Assembly: GCA_018524725.1 (NCBI GenBank)
Contig: JAEUWP010000207.1
Span: 372,001-436,000 of the forward strand
Source: Podaxis mareebaensis
Taxonomy: Eukaryota > Basidiomycota > Agaricomycetes > Agaricales > Agaricaceae
DNA length: 64,000 bases
Reading direction: 5' to 3'
Under the pieces are notes generated by a model that saw nothing but the letters and a program-made list of their open reading frames with translations, did no database searches and was not told the origin of the DNA. This document shows, piece after piece, positions 44,682 to 56,832 of the stretch (position 1 is the first letter of the stretch; every line of letters begins with the position of its first letter). The translations under genes and the position numbers were made by a program.

Positions 44682-47489
44682 TCACAGGTTAGCTAGAGGC
44701 TCACGTCCAGTCCCATTTCGACGGCGGTCCTCCCAGTGTCGTCGTGCGACTTTCCGCAGTTCTCCTTTAATAATCTTTCCTGACGGTGTGTGCTCTGTAG
44801 ACATATGCACATTCGTCAATGAGTAATCCATTTTCGCCAATGACCTCGCCCACTCACCAAATGGCTCGTCTGAGATCACAATCATCACTGGTACAGCGAA
44901 CCTAGGGAGCCTTAAAGCAGTAGTTGAGTTTCCGTACGGACGGTTTTAAGATGTACCGGATGGAAGAGCTCACCTCTGGCGTGCCGTAGCCATCAACGCC
45001 GCTTCTGTGACATATCCCTGATAGGCAGGTTTAATAGAAACAACTGCAGCCACCAATTCTCCTAAACGCTCATCGGGAACCCCTACCGCCGCGGCCTCAA
45101 GAACCCGAGGATCAGCGTATAGCGCATTTTCCACTGACACGGAGTCCTGAAACCGGATGAGTGGTTTACTGATAACACCACACTAGAATACGTACCACGT
45201 TCTCTCCGCCACGAATGATTATGTCTTTTACTAAAAATCTCAAGGTTAGTTGTATCGACAGAAGCAGAGGAAGGTAATCTCACGTCGATCTTTGATATAA
45301 AGGAACCCCTCCTCGTCGAGATACCCGAGATCTCCACTCCTCAGCCAACCATCTTTTGTTATAACCCGATCGGTTGCTTCTATAATTATTCCTCTGGTCA
45401 CGGAAAGTTCCTCGGAGAGAAGAAGACTCGACATACCAGGATCATTCCAGTAACCTTTCATGACATTCGGACCCCGTCTGCGGAAGACCATTAAAAGGGC
45501 TCCAAGTTGAAGAATGGGGAACATACAGCCAAACTTCTCCGACGCCATTTGGGGGCAGGCATTTCCCGCCTGCAACAATCCTGATCTCGTTCACAGGACA
45601 TGCCAGGCCCCTGACAATCAATTGATTAGAGCGCCGAAGATAAAAGTCAAAATATACAACACTTACGTGCTTGCAGGTCGCAAAATGTAATCATTACCAG
45701 AGATCTAAACCTTATTGAGTAATGTGGATAAAAGGGTCATGCAAGGACGCGCACTGAAACGGCTACCGAGTTTGTTTCCGTGAGGCCATAAGCCTGCGTC
45801 CTGTTTTCCATCCAGTCAGCCAAAAGAGTGGCAAGAATTGAGACGATAGAAAGCGCACATTACGGCCTTAGGGAAGGCTTTTTTGGCTCGCCCCACGAGA
45901 GAATCTGGCGTAGGAGAACCTCCGAATAGCAAGCCTTCAAGTGGATGCCCAGCGAGAGAGCTCTCTGTCAGGTCCGCCACCATCGAGGGAACGCTACGGC
46001 GCAATGTATATAAGCTTGCTTGTAGGCCAAATTCCACCATACTCACCCCCCAGCAACCCCGACATTTTCTTCTCTGATTAACCTGAACGGTTGTCAGAAG
46101 CCAACCTGGTTTTTCGAGAACAACTCCGTACCTCGCAGCTGCATGTCACAAGACGGAGAAATCAACCACAAGCCTGGTGCAGAGTGATGAGTTATCCGCA
46201 CCTTCTTCAGGTATCCACTTTTTGGTGAGTATGATTTTCATGCCTGTCAATGTTGCCATCATCTATAACAGGATGTAAGTCAACACCAATTCCGAATTCA
46301 TAACATCAAAAACGAACTGAATAACTTGTCGACCCAGTTACATGGAACAGAGGAACAGCGACGAGAGCCCCTGCTTGTGGCCCAGGCCGTTGGATACTGG
46401 GCAGGGGATCTCCATTTCGCAGAGCCGCTCTGAATCCACCCGCCAGAACCTGTTACGGAGATGAGCGAGGTGCAACAATTCAATGATGCTCCAAACTCAC
46501 ATTGAGAACGTTGCTCAAGAATTGGCGTTGCGTACTAAGAACACCTTTTGGAAGACCTGTCGTCCCTATGGAGAAAGCGTTTCAGGTGGAGAAACAACAT
46601 AGATGACATCGGGTAAGTACCTGATGTGAATATTATCGTTGCATTATCCTCGGGATCAACACGCTCGCTTAAGAGGTCTTGCATATCGTGGTCCCCAGAA
46701 GAAGCATTGACAAACTTGTCAAACGATTCCATATTTTTCCAAGAACGATTGCACTCGTCGAAGACAAGAAACGCCACTGTTCCTGCCTCTTCCCTGAGCT
46801 GGAAGGTTATAGGTTCCAAGACGCTAGCGCGCTCTGGATCAACGATAATCAACTTGGATCCAGTATGCGCTAAGCAATGCCGGAGAGGTCCTAGGGGTAG
46901 CCATCTAGGAGGAAGATCAGAACGGGTAGAAGGAAACGAAGATTGATACGAACGCGTTTGCAAGTACGGGGACCGCGCCAATAAGGTCTGGCAGATGCAC
47001 CTTTAGTAAATTCTAAGAAGAGACATGTGGCCAAGGACGTACGGCAAGCCCAAAACACGACAAGGTAGTCGGGGTGATTGCGCGAGCATATGCCAATCCT
47101 GTCCCCTGCCAGGCATGTCAATTAGTGGCTACGATTTCAGCGCAGCGATTGAACTTGCCTTTACGTATCCCATAAACTTTGCGGAACAGTGTTGCCACTT
47201 TGATAGCACGCTCGTGAACCTGACGATAGGTAAAGCGCTGATCTTCGTAAACAATGTAGGTGCGATCCGCGTATTGGTTAACGGCTGACAACCAAAACTC
47301 TCGGCATGAGGGCCACAAATTTTTGTATACACGATATAGTCTTCCGTCCACCAAAGTTGTTTCGATTTCGTGGATATTTCCAGGAGCGCACAAGATTGCA
47401 TCGGCTAGAGACAGTGAGCAGGGGAGTCGAAGAGATCCAACCACAACTCACTCACTCTCGGCCAAAGTACGGTTGGGGGTCCACGACAT
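44682..47489 (-). CDS. AMP-forming acyl-CoA ligase (acyl-CoA synthetase family)
   Basis: Activates a carboxylic acid to its acyl-CoA through an acyl-adenylate. I place the start at 47489 ([11 protein letters not shown]), joined through a GTGAGT..CTCTAG intron to [21 protein letters not shown]-domain blocks are [17 protein letters not shown] and [20 protein letters not shown]. The AMP-binding P-loop is [20 protein letters not shown], split by an intron. Further blocks are [37 protein letters not shown] (across introns), [16 protein letters not shown] and NGVGEVWL. The C-domain hinge is [20 protein letters not shown] then [14 protein letters not shown], and the catalytic lysine region is [12 protein letters not shown] near the end. 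About a dozen exons, all core motifs present. Substrate (fatty acid, coumarate-like acid or other) cannot be set from sequence. Confidence 0.85.
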
Positions 47490-49278
47490 AATTTACGACG
47501 GAAACGGTGGAACGAGAGGTGGTGGAATACACATTAGCGGATGGCCTTTTATCGCAACGTTCCTCCACAAGGGGAATGCTGTCACCCTGCGGAACTCTCC
47601 TTCCAGTGTCATAATCAGGATCAGCGCTAAAACCAGAATGAATGAACTCGAATAAGACCGACTCGCCCGCGGATAACGAGGTTTTCCGCGGTTTCCCGTA
47701 TTCAGATCATCAAAAAGTAGTCCAGTTCTGGTTCCAACCAAGAGCTAACCGAAGATTCGTCCACGAGCAGTCTCCCTTTTCCATTTCTATTTGTCTTCGG
47801 CATGTCGATGTGTGGGTATATATCATTTCATCCAACCGCTTGGGTCCCCATTCAAATACTCCCCCCCTTCTCTGCCTACCAATCCCGAATAGCAATTGGC
47901 AGGTGGCAAGGGGATTCAAATATAACCCCTTCTCCGCCCAGCGCCCAACGCCTACCATCGTAACGCAAGAACAGTAACCGATACGGCGGAGGCCAGAAGA
48001 ATCAAAATAAGATCATCATGTGTTGAGATGGAGGATTATAAAAATTCACCTTGTTCGTCCCCCTTCGGACCCACCCATGGATGCGCTTGGGGTTGTCCGA
48101 CTCGGATGATAATTGGCGGACTGTTGCGATGTACTCTACGTACAATTCCACTCTGACATTGCCAGGGATTGGCGCCTTGGCCCTCGGAGGTGTTTCAACG
48201 AGAACTTCCATACGTGGAATGATCTGGCGAGCAGAAGAACCACCCCTGGCGAAGATTGACTGGTGAGATCAGATATCCGTGATATATCTTCAGAGAGCCA
48301 TGGGTCTTTTTTTGTCGTGAGAGCTTGAGCTTGATGCGTTCTTGATGACTATTGCCTACGTATCAGAGTGGCGGTGAAACGAGTGAATGAATAACACATT
48401 TTATGTCTTCAGTACTCGAAACGAGGTTGCTGACTCGGCTGCTTTCCCGTGTTCATTTCCGGGAAAAGGACGGCTGACGGTTGCCCCTCTGGCTGGCCGT
48501 GAGGTGCTGTGGCCAAGAGCGTCAGGGCTGGCGGGAACGACGAAGCCCGTGCTTTCTTTGTTGGGTTGTAGTCCGATTACAAGCCAGCAAGAACCGGGCT
48601 GCCGGGATTACCATCGGCGACTGTTTCACAGATGTAACGAGCTCCTCCCTGGACCTGGCTGAATGTAGGAAAGTATGGCAATATCATGGGGATCTGTGAT
48701 GATGACGAAAATTATTGGGAGGAGTATCCAAGAGAGGTGGTAATGCGGTACGATGTATGCCGCGGCTCAGTCTATAGCATCAAGCACCCATTCTGGGCGC
48801 AAACGCTGAGCAAGCAGCTTTTATTATCCAGCCCCGAACTATTTAGGCATTGATCTGATGAAATCTCGGAAACTGCAAGGAGAATTATGGATCCAACATA
48901 TATCAAGGCATAACTCCAGTAAGATAAGTACAACATGGTCCACGATCTGCACACGCGTTTTCCGAGGAGCAACAAGTTGACTGGTATTTGTGTTATCTGT
49001 ACAAGGACGAATGAACATTACAAGACAAGATGTTGCATGGCAAGGATAAGTCTCGACAGAAAAAACGCCAAGGTTGGGATAAAACGGCGTAGAGGCTGAT
49101 GGAAATCACTCACCAACACCTTAAGTGTTCACTGAACAAGTCATAATTCCTTAGGGCCTCGGAAACGATTGTTGTTTGCTGTTATTTGCACGAAATGATG
49201 CATTTCCACTTTTGGTTGGTGACATCCAGCCCGCGGGCAACAAGTTGACCTGCACCTGCTCATATATAACGCGGTTCA
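47490..49278. other. Gene-poor spacer before RPB3
   Basis: About 1.8 kb shared by the divergent acyl-CoA ligase and RPB3 genes. Short frames (for example at 48051-48266 and 48387-48662) show no family resemblance or splice pattern. A TATATATCATTTCA run lies near 47817. No repeat or RNA gene was recognised. Confidence 0.35.
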
Positions 49279-50734
49279 ATGCAAGCACCAGAAGAACTAG
49301 AACCCACCGTTAGGATTCGCGAACTGACAAAGGATAAAGTCAACTTCGTTCTCGAGAATGTTGACCTGGCGTAAGTTGGTCTTTGTGTCACATCCATTTC
49401 ACCAAGACTAGACAAATCATTCAGTTTCGCGAACTCGTTTCGCCGGGTCATGATGGCAGACCTACCTACAGTTGGTGTGTATCAGGGATCATCACTGCTT
49501 CATAATGCTTATATCCTGATCCAGCTATCGATATGGTCGAAATTGAAATCAATACAACCGTATTGCCAGACGAATTCATTGCGCATAGACTGGGTCAAAT
49601 ACCACTAATAAGCTCAAATTGCGATGAAGCAATACGATACACAAGAGTTAGTCTTCCACTCTCGACTCTAGTACGAGCTTACTGAGTTATGAACAACAGG
49701 ACTGCACATGTCTTGCAGGGTGTTCATTTTGTTCCATAATGCTCGTCCTTCACGTATCATGTAACGACGACAACACGATGAACGTGACGAGTAACCATCT
49801 CGAAGTCATTCAATACCCTGAGGATCAGGAGCAGCAGGCGGACCCAGGAGAGGAGCTTTCCAAGCGAGGAGAGTACTTTGGTCATCCAGTAGGGAAGAGT
49901 GAGTTTATACGTTGTGTTTTATCTCATCTCCGTTGACCAAGTCATGGAACACCATCACACAGACGACCCGAACGCGTCTCCGGTTTTAATCTGCAAGATC
50001 CGCAAAGGACAAGAATTAAAAGTCAAATGTACCGCCAAGAAGGTTAGCAACTACTGGTTCCCCTCGGACTCGCCACTTATCGAGTGTAGGGCATCGCTAA
50101 AGAACACGCCAAATGGTCGCCATGCTCAGCCGTAGCCTTCGAGTATGATCCTTACAACAAACTACGGCATACTTCATACTGGTTTGAAACCGATGTCAAG
50201 GCGGAGTGGCCATTAAGCGACAACGCCAAAGAGGAGGAACCACCCAGAGACGACGAACCTTTCGATTACAACGCAAAACCCAACAAGTTTTATTTTGAGG
50301 TGGAGACGGACGGCAGTTTGAGTCCCCAAGAAGTCGTGATGAAGGTTTTTCTTCCGCAAGAACTACAACACTGGAACACCATATCTGACGCCACCTTATA
50401 GGGTCTCGCTGAACTTCAAACAAAATTGGCCAACCTTATCTATGGTTTGAAAACACAACCAGAGCTGGACATGATGACAACTGAACAACAACCAAATGGC
50501 GCCGGAGCCGACACCGGGGGGTGGCCTCCTATGTCAGCACCTGCGGCTCCAGCTGTGTCGCCACCTAGCGCATGGTCTGGGGGCGCAAGCAGCCAATGGG
50601 GCAGCACGAGTCCTAGCCAGCGCAGCACCTCAAACGCTACCGGTTGGGGTGCGAGCCCGAACACGGCATGGTCAAGTGGTGCTAGTGCAGGCTGGTCGAG
50701 TCCAGGTCAACAGTCCAATGGGTGGAATGTATGA
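49279..50734 (+). CDS. RPB3: RNA polymerase II subunit RPB3 with a GW/WG-rich C-terminal tail
   Basis: Forms the RPB3-RPB11 heterodimer that nucleates polymerase II assembly. It starts [20 protein letters not shown], then [20 protein letters not shown], the alpha-motif, and [20 protein letters not shown] with [15 protein letters not shown]. The zinc loop is [14 protein letters not shown] (four cysteines). Later exons give [51 protein letters not shown] and [20 protein letters not shown], then [16 protein letters not shown]. The fold ends near 50470. About 87 further residues are added, rich in S, G, A, P with seven tryptophans (positions about 50522-50723), ending NGWNV. About ten exons; all core blocks intact. 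The tail is not part of the yeast or human protein. Confidence 0.93.
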
Positions 50735-50996
50735 TACACACGGTTACCTTGACGCTGTTCATACTACTCTGTAATGATACGTTTTAATAGACGCTTCAAA
50801 AGCAGCCTTACCCTCTACTAACGAATGTCGTTGAGTTAAATGAGGGTGAATATCAATGCCAAGCGAGATTGATGACGTGAATGAATGACTCTAATGACTG
50901 TTCGTAAAGAGAAGATATGTGACATAGACCCCAAAATAAAAAAAAAGTTCAACGCCCAGATCCAGCTGTGCTCCATATTCACTCCATTCAACATGC
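50735..50996. terminator. Convergent 3' spacer between RPB3 and the first MscS gene
   Basis: A 262-bp stretch between convergent stop codons, with an A-run (CCCCAAAATAAAAAAAAAG near 50930-50946) that fits polyadenylation on the plus strand. No gene was seen. Confidence 0.35.
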
Positions 50997-53900
50997 TTAA
51001 GTCCGAGGCTTCATCTCAATCGTTTCCTGTAGATGACTGGATGGGGTTGACGCGGAAGGGACGGTCATCGGTGTAGGCATCGAGGCAGCCTGCCCTGCCA
51101 TAGGCCTTTGTCGGAGGACTTGTTCGGAGAGACCCCGTCTGGGGCTAGTCAATCGTACCTACAAATCGGCGTCCATGAACACCGGGAAGAGAACATTCGC
51201 AGAGATAGATCGGCGCAAATACCCACCTCGTCAGCTTCGCCGAAAATATCATCAACAGGGTCAGCTGCGGGAGACAGTGAGTTCCAAGGTATTTTCGTTT
51301 CCGAGTGCTCATGCCTGGGAGACTCACCAATCACATCATTTTTGTCGCGGAGCTGCCAACCACCAGAAGGCACATGAGCTTCTACTCGGTGGGCCTTCTT
51401 TTCTGCCTCTTCGCGATCTCGAGCTTGAACCAGTTCCCAGGGAACCTTCGTATAACGTGTTGTGCTAGGGGGTGCATCCGGATCGCCTTTGGGACCGTAG
51501 ATCTTAAGTTCACCGAGAACCGTCTTCAGAGCGCAGATCCATTTGTTGCGTCGCTTGGCTGGAAAGGGACAGAAGTTAGTGGGTGATGAAGGACCGCCAT
51601 GTTGGAAGGTTAATCGCGCTGCACCTTTTAATGCCCCTTGCTGCCAGTTGCTCTTGTACTTGATGTCAGCCGTCAGCGTCAGCTTTTCTTGTTCAGGGAA
51701 ATCTGTGGGAGGAAGCCTATCAGCATTCATCTGGGAATTTGCCAAAAGGAGGCCAACCTTTGACCGTCACGTCGAAGGAGGGCTGGAAATCACGTCTCTC
51801 AGTTTTAACGAATTCGAGCATCCTGTCGCGGAGTTTCTCAAGGTCTTCAAATGTTGTAGAATAAGCAACATCGAAAGTGAAGGTTTCCGACATCTATCCG
51901 CGCATTCGTCAAACAGGTATCAAAGTACACAAGGAGCTACTCGCCTGAGGGCTTCGGCGGAGATTTTGAATGAACTGTCAATCGGAATATGAGAAATCAA
52001 AGGTGTGAACAATATGCGATCAGACTTACTAACGTGTTTAGCATATTGTTAGGGGCCTGAACGAGCGTTGACCCAGAATCAAGGAAAACAGTACTTAAAA
52101 GGCGAATTTCCTTGACCGTGTAGGTCTCCTTGTTGATAATAACACGATCTCCGACATCGAAAGGATGCTTGATAAAGAGGAAGATAATACTAGTCAAGAC
52201 CTCTTGCAAACTACCACCGATCAGCCAGCTGAGACCTAGACACATATATCAGAAAAGCCTTGGCGCAAAAGCACCACAATCTTGAACTCACCAAGAACCA
52301 AGGTTCCTGCACCAGTAACAATAGTCAGAACTTGTGCTTCCTGCGTAGCCAAACCGGAATTAATTACTAAGATGCCTAATCCATGTACCTTGTACGTACC
52401 AGAGCAACCGCGATGATAAGGAGGGCCACCACGACGTAGACGGACATCAGAATGTTGTCAAGACGGCCGACAGCACTATCGAGATCCTGCATGGAATTCT
52501 CAATGGACAGCTGTTCACGGTGGAACTCCCTAAAATAGATATGATGAGTGAACCGTATCATTATAGTGCACTCATGTACTGACAAGCAAGCCATTTCGAC
52601 TTCCTCCCGCGAAGCATCGCCGTTTCCGTCTCTATCAAAGAGACCAAATACCTGGGAGACCTCTTCAGGGTGGAAGAATTTGGCAACATCCCCCTCGAAG
52701 AGATATTCAGAACCAGGCTTAGCGAATGAATAAAAGATCCTGCGGGCGAGCTATGTGTATGACAGATGCATCAGAACCTTGTAAATCATTCATACACCCG
52801 AGGACTAACCAGACGAGATTTGTTCGCGGACTGGAGAGCAGTTTTCACCATGGCCTGAGGCGAGTTAGGTTGCAAAACCGAACTGATATGGGTGAATAAT
52901 AAAATACCCAAGTGGAGATAAATTATCCCACCTTCCAGCGATCTCCGACGCTACGTTGCCGAATACTGTCGTGGTAGTCGTCGCAGCAAGACGAACACCG
53001 TCGCGCAATCTCTTAAAAATACGCCCGGGGTTAGCAGCGAGCCCCCTGACACTTTCTTCGAATGTGTCAGTGCGGCCAGGAATGTCGCTGGAATGACGAT
53101 AAAGTGTGACAAGGGATTTAACAGCGAATTTCTGATCGGCAATGCGCTCTAAAGGTTTTGTGAGTCCCAAAGACGCCCAGGGACCCTATTTAAGGACTGA
53201 CCTGCATAGGAACGTTCGTGGAATTTGGTCGCAATCCACTGGATGGAGAATTTCTCAAATAAGAGGATAGCAGAACAGAGAAAGAAAGCGAAGAGGAGTT
53301 TTCCAATAAGGTCCACAGCATTGACGCTCTTTTGGCCCACGTTGCGTTGGTGGTTGTCGATGATCGGGTTCCAGGAGACCCAAATACTGAGCGTCCATAC
53401 GAAGAGTGCGATGTATCTTTCATCGCGTTAGTCTAGCGCGTCTAACGCACGTGCAAGAAAACTACGATCATACCGATGGAGTGCTTGGAGCCAGTCAAAG
53501 TATCGCCTGGTCGCCACCGCTACAAGACCAATTGTCTGACGTCCGATTACCGGAGCGATTCGTCTATGATATGTTGATTCCAGGGAAGGCGTTATTCGAG
53601 GACAGGAACTCACGAGATCGCTAATGCAGCCCACCAACCTAAGGGGAAGGAAAGTTGACTAGTGACATGTCAACCTGATGTCCACTACACACCTGCCCAG
53701 CAGATTGTAAACCAGATGCTCCACCAGATTAATTTAATGCCCCATATCTAATGGCAGGGTCATGGGTGAGTTCTAACTAACCCCTGTAGACCCACTTACG
53801 TTGGCCTTTGGATACAACGTCAGCGACAAGATACCCGGTATCCATAAGAGGGCCAGGATTGGGACAATAAATAGGATCCAGCGTGTAATGATTGAGAAGT

Positions 53901-54486
53901 TGAGGAGGTATTGATAGAGTTTTGTGAACTGCACCCTTCTTGTTAAGCATCGTAGGCACATCCGTGTCAGAACACTGCGCCGCACCTTGTTTTTCGGCAT
54001 GTCTCCATCCGCAAAAACCAAATGTGCCTCGCTAGCATTGCGAGTATCAAACTCCTGATACGAATGCTCAAACTTTTTGACGCCAGAAAATATGTCCCAG
54101 TTTGAGTCGCGGTGGTTCTGAGATTGTCCAGTGTAGGGAAGCCCTGGAATTTCAGCGCGCTCCGCTTGATCGACCGGATCGGCACGGTCCAGCAAGGGTC
54201 TCGACGGAGTGGACATAGAAGCTGCGCCGGAGTTGGACACGGAAGGCCCAGCTGGAGGACTGGCTCTGGGCTCTGGGGGATACATGTCAGGGGTGTGAGA
54301 AAAAGGTTGAAGATGGGTGCGTGAAGAGTTCAAGAGTGGGTGGTGGTCACCCTGATCTATGTGAAGGTCGGAGAGGCTGGAGAGGGGCTGAATCTGGCTC
54401 GGAGAATACGGTGAGTTCAACTCAACGGGGACGAAGTCGTCACGACCAGGACTCGCTGTTTTCAGTGCATTCCCGGTTCCTGGCAT
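50997..54486 (-). CDS. MscS-family mechanosensitive channel with EF-hand (Msy-like), paralog 1
   Basis: A fungal mechanosensitive ion channel, in family members placed in the ER or plasma membrane and involved in osmotic calcium responses. The start [16 protein letters not shown] at 54486 leads a Ser/Pro-rich cytosolic tail. Membrane segments follow: [56 protein letters not shown] and [30 protein letters not shown] leads into a cytosolic loop. An EF-hand, [20 protein letters not shown] (about 52605-52665), is canonical. The MscS pore domain has [40 protein letters not shown] and [20 protein letters not shown], followed by the beta domain [21 protein letters not shown] conserved C-terminal domain and a tail ending IEMKPRT complete it. 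About fifteen exons. Confidence 0.85.
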
Positions 54487-55828
54487 TGTCTGATGGCACA
54501 AGTAATCAAGTTATTTATAGACAAATAAACTGAGAATAACTGACCGCCCGTTCAACTTCAAGTCCTGTCTGTTTTTCCGCGCTGAAGGTCAGAACCTTTC
54601 TGAATAGATACACCCCTCTCGTCAAGCAGGAGGAATGTAAACCAGAGAGCCGTGTGACTTAAACACAAGCGGCACGTCCGAAAAAAAAACCTCATCGGGA
54701 TCCGCTGGACGGCCTGAGAACCCGTCCAAGGTGTTTCCATGGCAGACTGCCAAAACCATCAACCTGAATGATTACTGTAAAGCCAAAGGCCAGTGATTCA
54801 AACATTTACCCTCGGGCGGCATGTGAGCATTCCAACGCGACTCGCGCTACAACATAGCTGTCCACCTCGACCAAGGTAGGCAGAACGCAATATTCGCAGC
54901 CACTACATACCAAGTCCGAGGAGAACTATCCAATCATTAGTAAGAGAACAACAGGCGTGCATAGCAAGTGTCACGGTCGTGCCCTCTGCCTCGAATTGGA
55001 ACGATCGGCTACAAGATAATTATTATTGGACATGAATGTTATCCGATCCACGGAAGAGCACCGTCAGAAGTCGATGGAGGTCCCCTCCCTACATCTCGGT
55101 TCAATCATGCCCGACAATTTGAAGCCTAATCGTCGTGAGCCCTGGCTTAACCCATGGCGCAGATTCGGATAAAGGGATTCAAAAAGAACTCAAACCCTCA
55201 CCTAGTGCCTAGGAACTGCGAGGGCAAAAATCTCGGAGCTAAACTTGATCAAAATCACCACTGAATAGCGATACTGTACGCGCGATCTAGGTTTATTCGA
55301 GCGCTCAAGCATATGCAAGTAGCCAGTTGTCGATGTCGACGAAGTAACGTTGTCATCGGCACCCAACTTGTATATTGTGATACTTGTCACCTTTGGATTG
55401 CCACCAAGTTACTACCTTTGAATGCGGGGACAAGCTGAGAAATGGCGAGTTGATATGCAAGTTAAAGCCACGAGCATTGGCCATCTGTCGCCGTAGCCAG
55501 GACCATTATAGCAAGGATTCGCATTCAATCAATGGCTGAATGTCCTTGCGAAGGTTCTCGAGAATATATATGTACGTCGGAGATACTGGCACGGGCACCA
55601 AAGCCCATACCACCAAGGAGTGAGTACCCAAGCACAGCTTTTCCAGTGCGCACTGCGCACAAGCGTAATATTCGTGCTAATGGGGCCGTGCCAAGGAAGT
55701 GATACCAATCGCGAATGCCCGACTATATCCACCTCATATCCCCATTATAAAGGATCATCGCTATAGTTGGCTTATAAGGAGCCCTGCCTTTCCCTCTCCA
55801 TTAAACTCCCCCAGAAGCCGCCACCACT
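54487..55828. other. Intergenic region between MscS paralog 1 and the small membrane-protein gene
   Basis: About 1.3 kb, divergent promoter space. Candidate TATA boxes for the plus-strand gene are TATAAA at 55746-55751 and TATAAG at 55773-55778. A TATAAAT lies on the minus strand about 25 bp before the MscS start, probably too close to act. Short frames inside have no recognisable product. No repeat was seen. Confidence 0.4.
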
Positions 55829-56368
55829 ATGAGCGGAGGTCCAGATCCTAACGACATCTCTGTCGCACCCATTAGCCGCCAAATTGACCGTTTCGTTTAT
55901 GTCTCCCTTGGCCTCTCGGTGGCCATCCTGGCATGTTCAATGGGATATTTCGGATATGCTTCATTCTGGTTGAGTGAAGCAGCCATCTTTTTCACCATAA
56001 TCCACCATTCCATCGTCCTCCATAACCGAAAGAAGCTGAGAAAGCTGCACCAACTCCACGCGTCATCGTTGCCTATCCCCGCTTCTTCGAGGATACCCGT
56101 CATACTCATGGCGTGGTTCATCGCCGTGCTCTATACTGCTGCGTTGTGCATCGTGTGCTACTTCATGTTTCTCTTCTTCGAAGGCTATTTCGAGGTCGAA
56201 TGGGATCCCCATTGGATCGCAACCATGCTCGAGCTTGTCTGCTTGGTGGTCGAGATACCTTTAGTGATAGTCATTGCTTTATGGTCTATGCGGGAGAGGC
56301 GGGCCGTTTTTGGGGTGGCCGGAGATGCGAAGTGGTATCACTTGCCACAATACCGACGGACTTGTTAG
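55829..56368 (+). CDS. Small four-helix membrane protein, unknown family
   Basis: A 179-codon frame from a TATA-supported ATG (MSGGPDPNDISVAPISRQID). Hydrophobic segments are FVYVSLGLSVAILACSMGYF, FWLSEAAIFFTIIHHSIVL, PVILMAWFIAVLYTAALCIV and LELVCLVVEIPLVIVIALWS, so four membrane helices are likely with a basic loop (RKKLRKLHQLH). The frame has no intron and stops at 56368 after PQYRRTC. A further open stretch after a possible GTTAGT..CTAG intron (56368 to about 56423) encodes an Arg/Pro/Ser tail, but the joining codon would be a stop in the simplest splice. No function was recognised. It lies between two MscS channel genes on the opposite strand; a link is possible only as conjecture. Confidence 0.65.
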   Translation: MSGGPDPNDISVAPISRQIDRFVYVSLGLSVAILACSMGYFGYASFWLSEAAIFFTIIHHSIVLHNRKKLRKLHQLHASSLPIPASSRIPVILMAWFIAVLYTAALCIVCYFMFLFFEGYFEVEWDPHWIATMLELVCLVVEIPLVIVIALWSMRERRAVFGVAGDAKWYHLPQYRRTC

Positions 56369-56832
56369 TCTCTCCAATCCTTCAGAATGTAGACGTCTGA
56401 CCCCATGTTCTAGGACGAACGGAATTTGATCGGAGTCGGCCACCTCGCACCAGATCCATTATGCCCCATAGACCATCCACCATGGCACGTTGGACCAGCG
56501 TGGTCTTCTTTTCTATGCTTTAGATTTCCGTATGAGCTGGCGGACTTGTATGTATATTCTGATGCAGTGTCCATACGTTATGTGTGTACGATATGCTCAC
56601 GGACTCGACATTGGATATCCCGAAATGAATTTATTAAATCGCGCAACTAGTCAACACAATTGTAACGGTACATATACGGAAAGAGGCGCATACCATGAGC
56701 AAAAGAAATCACAACTCGAATGAGTTTATACGTCGTGAGGTTATTCAGAAATTGAATGATGACTTGCGCCATTCTGCTACGCGGTGAGGGTCATGGACTA
56801 CAGAGTCGCTAAAAGGTTCAGGAGCATGGCGT
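56369..56832. other. Convergent spacer before MscS paralog 2
   Basis: A 464-bp stretch between stop codons of the small membrane protein and the second MscS gene. It includes the possible extra exon discussed for the former and AT-rich 3' sequence. Nothing else was seen. Confidence 0.35.

Noticed and set aside
38983..47489. Possible secondary-metabolite cluster (MDR oxidoreductase plus acyl-CoA ligase)
   Set aside because: They are separated by an RRN5-like factor and an ornithine carrier, and no backbone synthase, P450 or transporter set is present.
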